From the NCBI RefSeq assembly GCF_024623455.1, contig NZ_JANIPJ010000009.1:186001-250000 (forward strand): a DNA stretch of 64,000 nucleotides, written 5' to 3'. This document shows, piece after piece, positions 9,522-17,068 of this stretch. Under the pieces are notes generated by a model, which saw only the letters and a list, made by a program, of their open reading frames with translations, was not told where the DNA came from and did not search any database. The DNA is from Paenibacillus soyae. Its GTDB lineage: Bacteria > Bacillota > Bacilli > Paenibacillales > Paenibacillaceae. Every line of letters starts with the position of its first letter. Position 1 is the first letter of the stretch. Made by a program: the position numbers and the translations under genes.

Positions 9522-9948
9522 ACGGCTGGAAGGCAACGACGACATTGCGGTTCCCCGCAAAATGTCCGAGTGGGCGGCCGGCTTCGATCTGCAGGCGGCG
9601 GTGGGAGAACCGCTAACGCTCGCCCCGGGCGATCGGATTCTTGTTCCGACCGGCTTCGCGATGGCGATGCCGAAGGAGCTTGAAGCGCAAATTCGGCCGC
9701 GGAGCGGTCTTGCTTTCAAGCATGGCATTACCTGCTTGAATTCGCCGGGTACGATCGACGCGGACTATCGGGGCGAAGTGAAGGTGCTTCTCGTCAATTT
9801 GGGTTCGGAGCCGTTCACGATTACGCGCGGCGAGCGGATCGCCCAGATGGTGTTTCAGGAGGTGCCTTCCGTAACGATAGAGGAAGCGGACGAGCTGCCG
9901 GATACGGTGCGCGGAGCAGGCGGTTTCGGCCATACAGGAGTGAAATAA
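9502..9948 (+). CDS. dut: Deoxyuridine 5'-triphosphate nucleotidohydrolase (dUTPase)
   Basis: A 148-residue trimeric dUTPase that hydrolyses dUTP to dUMP and PPi, keeping uracil out of DNA and feeding thymidylate synthesis. All five motifs are visible: AGFDL, PRSGLA, GTIDADYRG, RIAQMV and the C-terminal RGAGGFGHTG. The gene starts inside the end of mlpA, so the two are co-transcribed, and it is followed by a strong terminator. In B. subtilis dUTPase genes are elsewhere, so this location is a lineage difference. Confidence 0.96.
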   Translation: MYQVLFKRLEGNDDIAVPRKMSEWAAGFDLQAAVGEPLTLAPGDRILVPTGFAMAMPKELEAQIRPRSGLAFKHGITCLNSPGTIDADYRGEVKVLLVNLGSEPFTITRGERIAQMVFQEVPSVTIEEADELPDTVRGAGGFGHTGVK

Positions 9949-9954
9949 GAAGAG

Positions 9955-9990
9955 AAGATCGGTGCGCATTCAGCGTTCCGATCTTTTTTT
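9955..9990 (+). terminator. Terminator after dut
   Basis: AAGATCGG and CCGATCTT form an 8-bp stem around a roughly 15-base loop, followed by a run of T. It separates the mlpA-dut unit from the dipicolinate genes. Confidence 0.85.
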
Positions 9991-10002
9991 GTGCTCATTT
10001 TT

Positions 10003-10032
10003 TCACCCTGACTTGGGCGCAAGCATACGATG
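10003..10032 (+). promoter_or_regulatory. Putative sigma-K promoter for dpaAB
   Basis: TCACC and GCATACGATG are separated by 15 bases and match the sigma-K pattern mCACm / GCATAnnnTA at all but one or two positions. Dipicolinate synthase is a late mother-cell, sigma-K-dependent function in B. subtilis, which supports the assignment. Confidence 0.6.
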
Positions 10033-10067
10033 GTCTATATCTATTTGCCAGAAGGGAGTGAAGCCCG

Positions 10068-10967
10068 ATGTTAACAGGCGTTCAAGTACTGCTGCTGGGC
10101 GGCGACGCGCGTCAGCTCGAAGTCATTCGAAAGCTGAGCGAGCTCGATGCCAGCGTCACCGTTTGCGGCTTCGACGGACTGCATTCGTCTTTGGACGGAG
10201 CCATACACGCAGAGTTCGATGAATCGCTGTTCGAGGGCGTTGACGCTCTGCTGCTGCCGGCGGTCGGAACGGACGATCAAGGTCTGATCCATGCGGTTTT
10301 CAGCGATCGCGAGATGAAGCTGACCCGCGATCATATCGCGAAGCTGCCTCAGCACTGCACGGTATATACGGGCATGGCGAAGCCGTATCTCCGCCAGCTG
10401 TGCGAGGAGAGAGGGATCGCGCTTGTCGAGCTTTTCGACAGGGACGATGTTGCCATCTACAATTCCATACCGACGGCGGAAGGCGCATTGATGATGGCGA
10501 TCCAGCACACCGACATTACGATTCACGGGTCCGTCTCCATGGTTCTCGGATTCGGCCGGACGGGGTTTACAATGGCAAGGGCTTTGCAAGGATTAGGGGC
10601 CAAAGTGAAGGTCGGCGTGCGTCGTTCGGAGCATTTCGCGAGAGCGTCGGAGATGGGCTTCGAGCCTTTCTACATGGGCAGTTTGTTGCAAAACGTAGGG
10701 AATATTGACTTGCTTTTTAATACAATTCCGACTATGATAGTCACAGCGCAAATTATCGCGAATTTACCATCACGGGCCGTCATCATCGACCTCGCGTCGA
10801 AGCCTGGCGGAACGGATTTCCGCTTCGCCGAGAAGCGGGGTATTAAGGCGATGCTTGCTCCCGGTCTCCCCGGAATCGTGGCTCCCAAGACAGCTGGTCG
10901 AATCATAGCGGATTGTCTATCGCAACTGATTATGGAAGATACGATTAAGCGGGGGAATGGGATATGA
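10068..10967 (+). CDS. dpaA: Dipicolinate synthase subunit A
   Basis: With DpaB it oxidises the lysine-pathway intermediate dihydroxy-tetrahydrodipicolinate (DapA product) to dipicolinic acid, the calcium-chelating compound of the spore core. The 299 residues include an N-terminal domain starting GVQVLLLGGDARQL and a C-terminal NAD-binding Rossmann motif LGFGRTG. GGGAGTGA precedes the ATG. It overlaps dpaB by 4 bases. Predicted control is by sigma-K in the mother cell. Confidence 0.95.
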   Translation: MLTGVQVLLLGGDARQLEVIRKLSELDASVTVCGFDGLHSSLDGAIHAEFDESLFEGVDALLLPAVGTDDQGLIHAVFSDREMKLTRDHIAKLPQHCTVYTGMAKPYLRQLCEERGIALVELFDRDDVAIYNSIPTAEGALMMAIQHTDITIHGSVSMVLGFGRTGFTMARALQGLGAKVKVGVRRSEHFARASEMGFEPFYMGSLLQNVGNIDLLFNTIPTMIVTAQIIANLPSRAVIIDLASKPGGTDFRFAEKRGIKAMLAPGLPGIVAPKTAGRIIADCLSQLIMEDTIKRGNGI

Positions 10968-11554
10968 ATTGGAACGGAATTACGGTAGGATACGCGTTGT
11001 CGGGCTCTCATTGCACGTTTGCCGAGGTTATGCCTCAGATTAAACGTTTCGTGGACGCCGGCGCGAATGTCGTGCCGATCGTGTCGAATTCTCTGATTAC
11101 GACGGATACAAGATTCGGCACGGCGAAGGAATGGCAGGAGCAGCTTACAAGCATCACCGGCAACGAGATTATCTCGACGATCGTTCAGGCGGAACCGCTC
11201 GGGCCTTCCAAGCTGCTCGACGTACTTGTTATCGCGCCTTGCACGGGCAATACGACGAGCAGGCTGGCGAACGCGATCACGGACAGCGCAGTGCTTATGG
11301 CAGCCAAGGCGCAAATGCGCAACGGCCGTCCCCTCGTATTGGCGATTTCAACGAATGACGGTTTGGGCCTTAACGCCGCTAATATCGCTAAGCTGCTAGT
11401 TGCCAAACATATTTATTTTGTTCCATTCGGTCAAGATAACCCGGTACAGAAGCCGAACTCCTTGGTTGCTAGAATGGATTTGGTCATGGAAGCCTGCGAA
11501 GCCGCGCTTCAGGGCAAGCAGCTGCAGCCGTTGCTGGTTGAACGGCAAGCGTAA
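10964..11554 (+). CDS. dpaB: Dipicolinate synthase subunit B (flavoprotein)
   Basis: A 196-residue flavoprotein-family partner of DpaA. Typical segments are YALSGSHCTF at the N terminus, VIAPCTGNT in the centre and FVPFGQDNPVQKPNSLVAR near the C terminus. Length and C-terminal sequence (QPLLVE) match the B. subtilis protein. Its ATG overlaps the dpaA stop. Directly after its stop the same frame stays open for 41 codons with no homology I recognise. Confidence 0.95.
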   Translation: MNWNGITVGYALSGSHCTFAEVMPQIKRFVDAGANVVPIVSNSLITTDTRFGTAKEWQEQLTSITGNEIISTIVQAEPLGPSKLLDVLVIAPCTGNTTSRLANAITDSAVLMAAKAQMRNGRPLVLAISTNDGLGLNAANIAKLLVAKHIYFVPFGQDNPVQKPNSLVARMDLVMEACEAALQGKQLQPLLVERQA

Positions 11555-11731
11555 CACGTACACTACTCAGCACCGGAAGACGCCAAGCAGCTGATAGAGA
11601 ATGCCGGGATTATTTCTGTACGAACGCAGCAAGAGACGTCATTCCATCTAAGAAAACATCGAATCAAGTTAATGGAATAAACAACGGGTTAACGCTGCTC
11701 TCGTCTTCGGTCGATGATGGAGGCTGACGAT
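11555..11731 (+). other. dpaB-dapG gap without asd
   Basis: In B. subtilis asd (aspartate-semialdehyde dehydrogenase) occupies this position. Here only 177 bases separate dpaB and dapG, and no piece of an Asd protein is recognisable in any frame. The frame following the dpaB stop is open to 11677 but lacks a start codon with a ribosome binding site. I see no clear promoter. Confidence 0.6.
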
Positions 11732-12946
11732 ATGCGAATCCTGGTTCAGAAATTCGGAGGAACCTCGCTATCAACCGAGCAAGCAAGAGAACGCGTTATT
11801 CGTCATATAGCAAGGGAGCGGGAGAGCGGTTATGCGGTGGTCGTCGTCGTGTCGGCAATGGGCCGCAAGGGCGAACCCTACGCAACCGATACGCTGTTAT
11901 CGTTCATTCGGGATAACGGCGACTCCTTGCCACCACGAGAGAAGGATTTGCTGCTGGGCTGCGGCGAGATCATTTCCGCCGCTGCCTTATGCAGCCTGCT
12001 CTTATCCAGAGGAATACCGGCCGCTGCTCTGACGGGCGGAGGGGCGGGCATCTTGACGGACGATCAGTTCGGAACGGCAAGAATCCGGTCGATCCAGACC
12101 GATAGGATCATGAGACTGCTGGGGCAGGACAAGGTTGTCATCGTAACCGGGTTCCAAGGCGTAACGGCGGAAGGAGATTTGACGACGCTCGGCCGCGGCG
12201 GCAGCGACACGTCCGCTACCGCGCTCGGAGCGGCGCTGCGCGCCGAGCTCGTCGACATCTATACCGACGTGAACGGCATCTTGACCGCCGATCCCCGGAT
12301 CGTAACCGAAGCCAAGCAGCTGGCTTATGTCAGCTATACCGAGATCGGCAACATGGCACGCCAAGGCGCGAAGGTCATCCACCCGCGTGCGGTCGAAGTG
12401 GCGCAGCAGGCCCGCATTCCCGTCCGCGTGCGCTCGACCTTCTCGGAAGAAACGGGAACGCTGGTCACGGACGCCCCGCCCGCGGCCCAGGCAGAGGCGG
12501 TCAAAGACCGGTTCGTGACGGGGATCGCGCATGTATCCGGCGTCACTCAGATTTCCGTGAAGGCAATCGAAGGACGGAACGACATGCAGCTTCAAGTGTT
12601 CCAGACGATGGCCAAACATCATATCAGCGTGGATTTTATTAACGTGACGCCAAGCGGCGCGGTATATACCGTATTCGACCAAGATGCGGAGCATGCGCTC
12701 GCGTTGCTGCGGGCAAGCGGTTTTGCCCCGACGGCCGTTCAAGGCTGCGCCAAAATCTCGGTTATCGGCGGCGGGATGAGCGGACAACCGGGCGTGATGG
12801 CTCGCATCGTTGAAGCTTTAACGGAGCAGGGCATTACCATTATGCAGTCCGCCGACTCCAACATGACCATTTGGGTTCTCGTTCAGCAAGAGGATATGGC
12901 TAAGGCTCTTCGGGCCTTGCACGCCAAGTTCGACTTGCATCGATAA
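11732..12946 (+). CDS. dapG: Aspartate kinase (DapG type)
   Basis: Phosphorylates aspartate in the first step of the lysine, diaminopimelate, threonine and methionine pathway. The 404 residues match the DapG length. KFGGTS at residues 7-12 is the kinase signature, TTLGRGGSDT follows, and two C-terminal ACT domains begin near residue 265. The start is the ATG with GGAGG 8 bases upstream; an in-frame ATG at 11714 lies before that site. Position before dapA and after dpaAB points to the sporulation/peptidoglycan-supplying isozyme DapG, which is diaminopimelate-sensitive in B. subtilis. Confidence 0.92.
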   Translation: MRILVQKFGGTSLSTEQARERVIRHIARERESGYAVVVVVSAMGRKGEPYATDTLLSFIRDNGDSLPPREKDLLLGCGEIISAAALCSLLLSRGIPAAALTGGGAGILTDDQFGTARIRSIQTDRIMRLLGQDKVVIVTGFQGVTAEGDLTTLGRGGSDTSATALGAALRAELVDIYTDVNGILTADPRIVTEAKQLAYVSYTEIGNMARQGAKVIHPRAVEVAQQARIPVRVRSTFSEETGTLVTDAPPAAQAEAVKDRFVTGIAHVSGVTQISVKAIEGRNDMQLQVFQTMAKHHISVDFINVTPSGAVYTVFDQDAEHALALLRASGFAPTAVQGCAKISVIGGGMSGQPGVMARIVEALTEQGITIMQSADSNMTIWVLVQQEDMAKALRALHAKFDLHR

Positions 12947-13008
12947 TAAATGGATAGAAGGCTCTTAAACTTATACGATACTATGCAACAATTAGGAGGC
13001 AGACTTTC

Positions 13009-13884
13009 ATGGATTTCGGCAGATTGATCACCGCGATGGTGACCCCGTTCGATGCCCAAGGACAGATCGACTGGCAGACGACGGAGAAATTGATCGACTA
13101 TTTAATTGATGAACAGCAAACCGACACTTTGATTGTTTCCGGTACGACGGGCGAATCGCCTACTTTATCGGAAGATGAGAAGCTGGAGCTGTTCCGATTT
13201 GTCGTGAAGCACGCGGCGGGTCGCTGCAAAGTGATAGCGGGAACGGGCAGCAACAACACGGCCCATTCCGTTCATCTGACGAAAGAAGCGGAAGCCTGCG
13301 GCGTCGACGGCATTTTGCTTGTCGCTCCTTATTATAATAAACCTTCGCAAGAGGGGCTTTACCAGCATTTCAAAGCGATCGCGGACTCGACAAAGCTTCC
13401 TGTCATGCTGTACAACGTGGAGGGCCGTACTGGCGTCAATATTTCCGTCCAGACGACGCTTCGGCTCGCGCAGTTGGATAACGTCGTGGCAACAAAGGAT
13501 TGCGCATCGCTCGAGCAATTGACGCAGATTATCAGCGGAGCGCCGGACGGCTTCAAGGTGTACAGCGGCGACGACAGCGCGACGCTGCCTGCCCTTTCTG
13601 TCGGCGCGTACGGCATCGTCAGCGTGGCAAGCCAAATTGTCGGCGCTGAAATGAAGAAGATGATCGAAGCGTACGTAAGCGGCGACGTGCAGGGAGCCGC
13701 TCAATTGAACGGAAAGCTGTTCCCGATTTTCAAGGGGCTGTTCCATTGTCCTCATCCGGTTCCTAATCCCGTTGCGGTCAAGTACGCTCTGGCCCTCAAA
13801 GGCTTGCCGGTAGGCGGAGTGCGACTCCCGCTTGTAACGGTCAACGAGGCGGAAGCCGCGTTTTTGAAAAACTTGCTCTCTTAA
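13009..13884 (+). CDS. dapA: 4-hydroxy-tetrahydrodipicolinate synthase
   Basis: Condenses pyruvate and aspartate semialdehyde, making the substrate that DpaAB oxidises to dipicolinate and that feeds lysine synthesis. A 291-residue TIM barrel. GTTGES at 45-50 binds substrate, Y135 is the catalytic tyrosine, R140 is the carboxylate contact, and K163 in ATKDC is the Schiff-base lysine. AGGAGG precedes the ATG. It ends this cluster with a strong terminator. Confidence 0.97.
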   Translation: MDFGRLITAMVTPFDAQGQIDWQTTEKLIDYLIDEQQTDTLIVSGTTGESPTLSEDEKLELFRFVVKHAAGRCKVIAGTGSNNTAHSVHLTKEAEACGVDGILLVAPYYNKPSQEGLYQHFKAIADSTKLPVMLYNVEGRTGVNISVQTTLRLAQLDNVVATKDCASLEQLTQIISGAPDGFKVYSGDDSATLPALSVGAYGIVSVASQIVGAEMKKMIEAYVSGDVQGAAQLNGKLFPIFKGLFHCPHPVPNPVAVKYALALKGLPVGGVRLPLVTVNEAEAAFLKNLLS

Positions 13885-13905
13885 TTTTATAGGTTTGGAC
13901 CCGCC

Positions 13906-13935
13906 AAAAACCGATGCGTTCCGCATCGGTTTTTC
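13906..13935 (+). terminator. Terminator after dapA
   Basis: A perfect 13-bp stem (AAAAACCGATGCG with its complement) closes a TTC loop and ends in T residues. Confidence 0.92.
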
Positions 13936-13985
13936 TGTTTTGTCGAGCCGCTGAATATTTCGTTTCGTCGGTTTCTCGGTATTAC

Positions 13986-14015
13986 TTGTATTCCATCTTT
14001 TTCTTCATGTATAAT
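13986..14015 (+). promoter_or_regulatory. Putative sigma-A promoter for rnjB
   Basis: TTGTAT and TATAAT are 18 bases apart, leaving a leader of about 125 bases before rnjB. Confidence 0.55.
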
Positions 14016-14146
14016 AATCACAAGTGACTGGGTGCGGTAATCGAATCGTTTTATTTTTTGAAGAGATCGTCAGAGCGGCATCTGACGTTTATCTAAGCAT
14101 GTATAGATTGAGATTTTATTACATTTTGTAGGAGGTATAGATCCAC

Positions 14147-15826
14147 TTGTCAAAGAAGAACAACCAAGATAAGCTGCTGATCTTTGCGCTAGGCGGAGTA
14201 GGCGAAATCGGTAAAAATATGTACGTTATCCAATACAACAACGACATCGTCGTCGTTGACTCGGGTCTTAAATTCCCGGAAGAGGACATGCTCGGAATCG
14301 ATATTGTCATTCCGGACATCTCGTATTTGACGGAGAATCGCGACAAAGTTCGCGGCATTCTCATTACGCACGGCCACGAGGATCATATCGGCGGCCTGCC
14401 GTATGTGCTCAAGCATCTGAACGTGCCGGTCTACGGTACGAAGCTGACGCTGGGCCTCATCGAAGGCAAGCTGAAGGAAGCGGGGCTGCTTGGCGAGACG
14501 AAGCGCATTCTGATCAACGCGGAATCCGAAATTCAAATGGGCACGATTCGCGCGAGTTTCTTCAAAACCAACCACAGTATTCCGGACTCCGTCGGCGTTT
14601 GCCTGGATACACCGGAAGGTATTGTCGTTCATACGGGCGACTTCAAGTTCGATCACACGCCGGTTAACGATCAATTCGCCGATCTTCAGCGCATTGCCGA
14701 GATCGGGAGCCGCGGAGTGCTTGCGCTACTGTCGGACAGCACGAACGCCGAAAGACCGGGTTATACGCCGTCGGAGAGCAATGTAGGGGACGAGCTTGAG
14801 GATATTTTCCGCAAGTCGACGCAGCGCGTCGTTGTCGCCACGTTCGCGTCGAACGTACACCGTATTCAACAAATTATTAACGCCTCGATCGCAACCCGCC
14901 GCAAGATTGCGGTCGTAGGCCGCAGCATGGTGAACGTTGTCGGAATCGCTTCCGAGCTGGGCTACTTGAACATTCCGGAAGGTATGCTGATCGAGCCGGA
15001 AGAAGTGAACAAGCTTGCCGCGGATCGCGTTGTTATCCTATGCACGGGTAGCCAAGGCGAACCGATGTCCGCGCTTACACGCATGGCACGTTCCACGCAT
15101 CGCAAGGTCGATATTTTGCCGGGGGATACGGTTATCATTGCCGCGACGCCGATCCCGGGCAACGAACGTTATGTAGGACGCACGGTGGACGAGCTGTTCC
15201 GCTTGGGCGCGAACGTCATCTACGGACCTGGATCCGTCTCCGGCGTTCACGTATCGGGCCACGGCAGCCAAGAAGAGCTGAAGCTGATGCTTAACTTGAT
15301 TAAGCCGAAATATTTTATTCCGATTCACGGCGAATACCGCATGCTCCGCCAACACGCGAAGCTCGGCGAAGCGATCGGCATGGAACGGGAGAACATCTTC
15401 ATCGTCGACAACGGCGACACGGTCGAGATTCAAGGAGGCAGCGCCCGCAAAGGAGCGAAAGTTCAAGCTGGCAACGTACTCATTGACGGACTCGGGGTCG
15501 GCGATGTGGGCAATATCGTTCTTCGGGACCGCAAGCTGCTTTCCCAAGACGGCATCCTAGTCGTTGTTGTGACGCTAAGCAAGCAAGACGGTACGATCTT
15601 GTCCGGGCCGGACATCATCTCCCGCGGATTCGTGTATGTGCGGGAATCCGAAGGATTGCTTGACGAAGCAAACCGTATTGTTACATCGACGCTCAATAAA
15701 CTAATGAACGACAAGGTCAATGAATGGGCATCCCTGAAGACTAACGTGAAGGATGCGCTTGGCCGATTCCTATACGAACAAACCCGTCGTCGTCCCATGA
15801 TTTTGCCGATTATCATGGAAGTCTAA
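14147..15826 (+). CDS. rnjB: Ribonuclease J (RnjB position)
   Basis: A beta-CASP metallo-beta-lactamase RNase with 5'-3' exonuclease and endonuclease activity on RNA. The 559 residues carry HGHEDH at 75-80 and the beta-CASP elements around HVSGHGS; the C-terminal domain ends MILPIIMEV. The start is TTG with GTAGGAGGT upstream, giving MSKKNNQDK. The dapA-rnj-tepA order is that of B. subtilis rnjB (ymfA). RNase J1 and J2 are similar enough that the assignment to J2 rests mainly on position. Confidence 0.9.
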   Translation: MSKKNNQDKLLIFALGGVGEIGKNMYVIQYNNDIVVVDSGLKFPEEDMLGIDIVIPDISYLTENRDKVRGILITHGHEDHIGGLPYVLKHLNVPVYGTKLTLGLIEGKLKEAGLLGETKRILINAESEIQMGTIRASFFKTNHSIPDSVGVCLDTPEGIVVHTGDFKFDHTPVNDQFADLQRIAEIGSRGVLALLSDSTNAERPGYTPSESNVGDELEDIFRKSTQRVVVATFASNVHRIQQIINASIATRRKIAVVGRSMVNVVGIASELGYLNIPEGMLIEPEEVNKLAADRVVILCTGSQGEPMSALTRMARSTHRKVDILPGDTVIIAATPIPGNERYVGRTVDELFRLGANVIYGPGSVSGVHVSGHGSQEELKLMLNLIKPKYFIPIHGEYRMLRQHAKLGEAIGMERENIFIVDNGDTVEIQGGSARKGAKVQAGNVLIDGLGVGDVGNIVLRDRKLLSQDGILVVVVTLSKQDGTILSGPDIISRGFVYVRESEGLLDEANRIVTSTLNKLMNDKVNEWASLKTNVKDALGRFLYEQTRRRPMILPIIMEV

Positions 15827-15852
15827 TAGACGAGAACCCATCACGATACGAT

Positions 15853-15894
15853 ACGCTCCTCCCTCCGTAGCAACGGATGGGAGGAGCGTTTTTG
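15853..15894 (+). terminator. Terminator after rnjB
   Basis: ACGCTCCTCCC pairs with GGGAGGAGCGT (with TCCG/CGGA extending the stem), followed by five T. Confidence 0.9.
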
Positions 15895-15931
15895 GTATGT
15901 CCAAGCTTCGCTGCAGCATGGCGATTATACG

Positions 15932-15960
15932 GTATAAAAAAAACAGTCGTCCCCATACTA
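15932..15960 (+). promoter_or_regulatory. Putative sigma-G promoter for tepA
   Basis: GTATA and CATACTA are 17 bases apart. The -10 is a perfect sigma-G consensus and the -35 fits gHATR. TepA acts in spore outgrowth, so forespore expression is expected. Confidence 0.55.
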
Positions 15961-15998
15961 TGATGAGCCACTGAATCGAACCAAAGGGGACATGAACG

Positions 15999-16772
15999 AT
16001 GACAGATTCGCTATATCCAATAAAAACGTTAATCAACGAGCAGCCCGATCAGCCGATGCCCGACGATAAGAAAAAAATGAATCCGGCGGTCGAGAACATT
16101 CAACAGCTTGGTACCGCTTCGGCACCGTCGCCCGGAGAGTCCAATATTTATTGCATGACAATTATCGGACAGGTAGAAGGTCATATGATTCTGCCCCCGC
16201 AGAACAAAACGACAAAGTACGAGCATATTATCCCGCAGCTCGTCGCGGCCGAGCAGAATCCTAAGATCGAGGGCGTGCTTATTGTATTGAATACCGTAGG
16301 CGGAGACGTAGAAGCGGGGCTTGCCATAGCGGAGATGATCGCTACGATCTCGAAACCAACCGTAACGCTCGTGCTCGGAGGGGGGCATTCCATTGGCGTT
16401 CCGATCGCGGTTGCGGGGGATAAATCGTTTATCGCCGAGACGGCTACGATGACTATTCACCCGATCCGACTGAACGGGCTTGTCATCGGCGTGCCTCAAA
16501 CCTTCGAATATTTGGACAAAATGCAAGAGCGCGTCGTCCGGTTCGTCATTTCGCATTCGAACGTTACCGAACAAACCTTCAAGCAGCTTATGTTCAAAAC
16601 GGGAGAACTCACCCGAGACATAGGAACGACGGTAATTGGGATGGATGCCGTCAAGCACGGCGTTATCGACGCCGTAGGCGGACTTGGCGATGCGCTTAGG
16701 GAATTGAACAACATGATCGAGATGCGAAGAGCATCGTCTGTTGCTCCGGTCGGAGGAGGATTGACGCAATGA
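15999..16772 (+). CDS. tepA: ClpP-like spore outgrowth protease TepA
   Basis: A 257-residue ClpP-fold serine protease that in B. subtilis works without a Clp ATPase and helps degrade small acid-soluble spore proteins on outgrowth. The oxyanion segment [10 protein letters not shown], nucleophile S131 in GGGHSIGVP and a histidine at 154 in TIHPI are all present. The first 45 residues are low in structure. The last four bases overlap the ylzJ-like gene. The sigma-G-type promoter upstream matches a forespore role. Confidence 0.9.
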   Translation: MTDSLYPIKTLINEQPDQPMPDDKKKMNPAVENIQQLGTASAPSPGESNIYCMTIIGQVEGHMILPPQNKTTKYEHIIPQLVAAEQNPKIEGVLIVLNTVGGDVEAGLAIAEMIATISKPTVTLVLGGGHSIGVPIAVAGDKSFIAETATMTIHPIRLNGLVIGVPQTFEYLDKMQERVVRFVISHSNVTEQTFKQLMFKTGELTRDIGTTVIGMDAVKHGVIDAVGGLGDALRELNNMIEMRRASSVAPVGGGLTQ

Positions 16773-16999
16773 CGCTTCATACCATGCTTCCCCTCGAGCT
16801 CGTGCTTCAAGGGTTTGACCAGGAACCCGAACCGACCTGCGAGGTTTGGTCCGGTGACGTCAAGCTCGAGATTGTGCCGGTCGCCCAAGGAATGGGACGA
16901 ATCGTTAGGGTGCTGCAATGCAAGTTGGAGGATTATTTGAGACCGGAATTAACGCCAGGCTCCATCATTTACTACGCCGCAGATAATCCGAACCGCTGA
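16769..16999 (+). CDS. ylzJ: YlzJ-like small protein
   Basis: A 76-residue protein starting [10 protein letters not shown], a family found between tepA and spoIIIE in Bacillaceae. The protein has no signal peptide, membrane segment or known catalytic motif, and its function is unknown. It overlaps the tepA stop by 4 bases, so it is probably made with TepA in the forespore. Confidence 0.82.
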   Translation: MTLHTMLPLELVLQGFDQEPEPTCEVWSGDVKLEIVPVAQGMGRIVRVLQCKLEDYLRPELTPGSIIYYAADNPNR

Positions 17000-17037
17000 C
17001 CGATATCGGGTCCGTCATAGTCCAATCGCCCTCGTCT

Positions 17038-17047
17038 GTGATATAAT
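17038..17047 (+). promoter_or_regulatory. Extended -10 promoter for spoIIIE
   Basis: TGATATAAT is an extended -10 element with TG one base upstream of TATAAT. No good -35 is visible, as is common for this class. Confidence 0.5.
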
Positions 17048-17068
17048 GGTAGACCAGAGGTGACGGAA

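Noticed and set aside
11555..11731. Decayed asd pseudogene
   Set aside because: No frame in the gap contains recognisable aspartate-semialdehyde dehydrogenase sequence.
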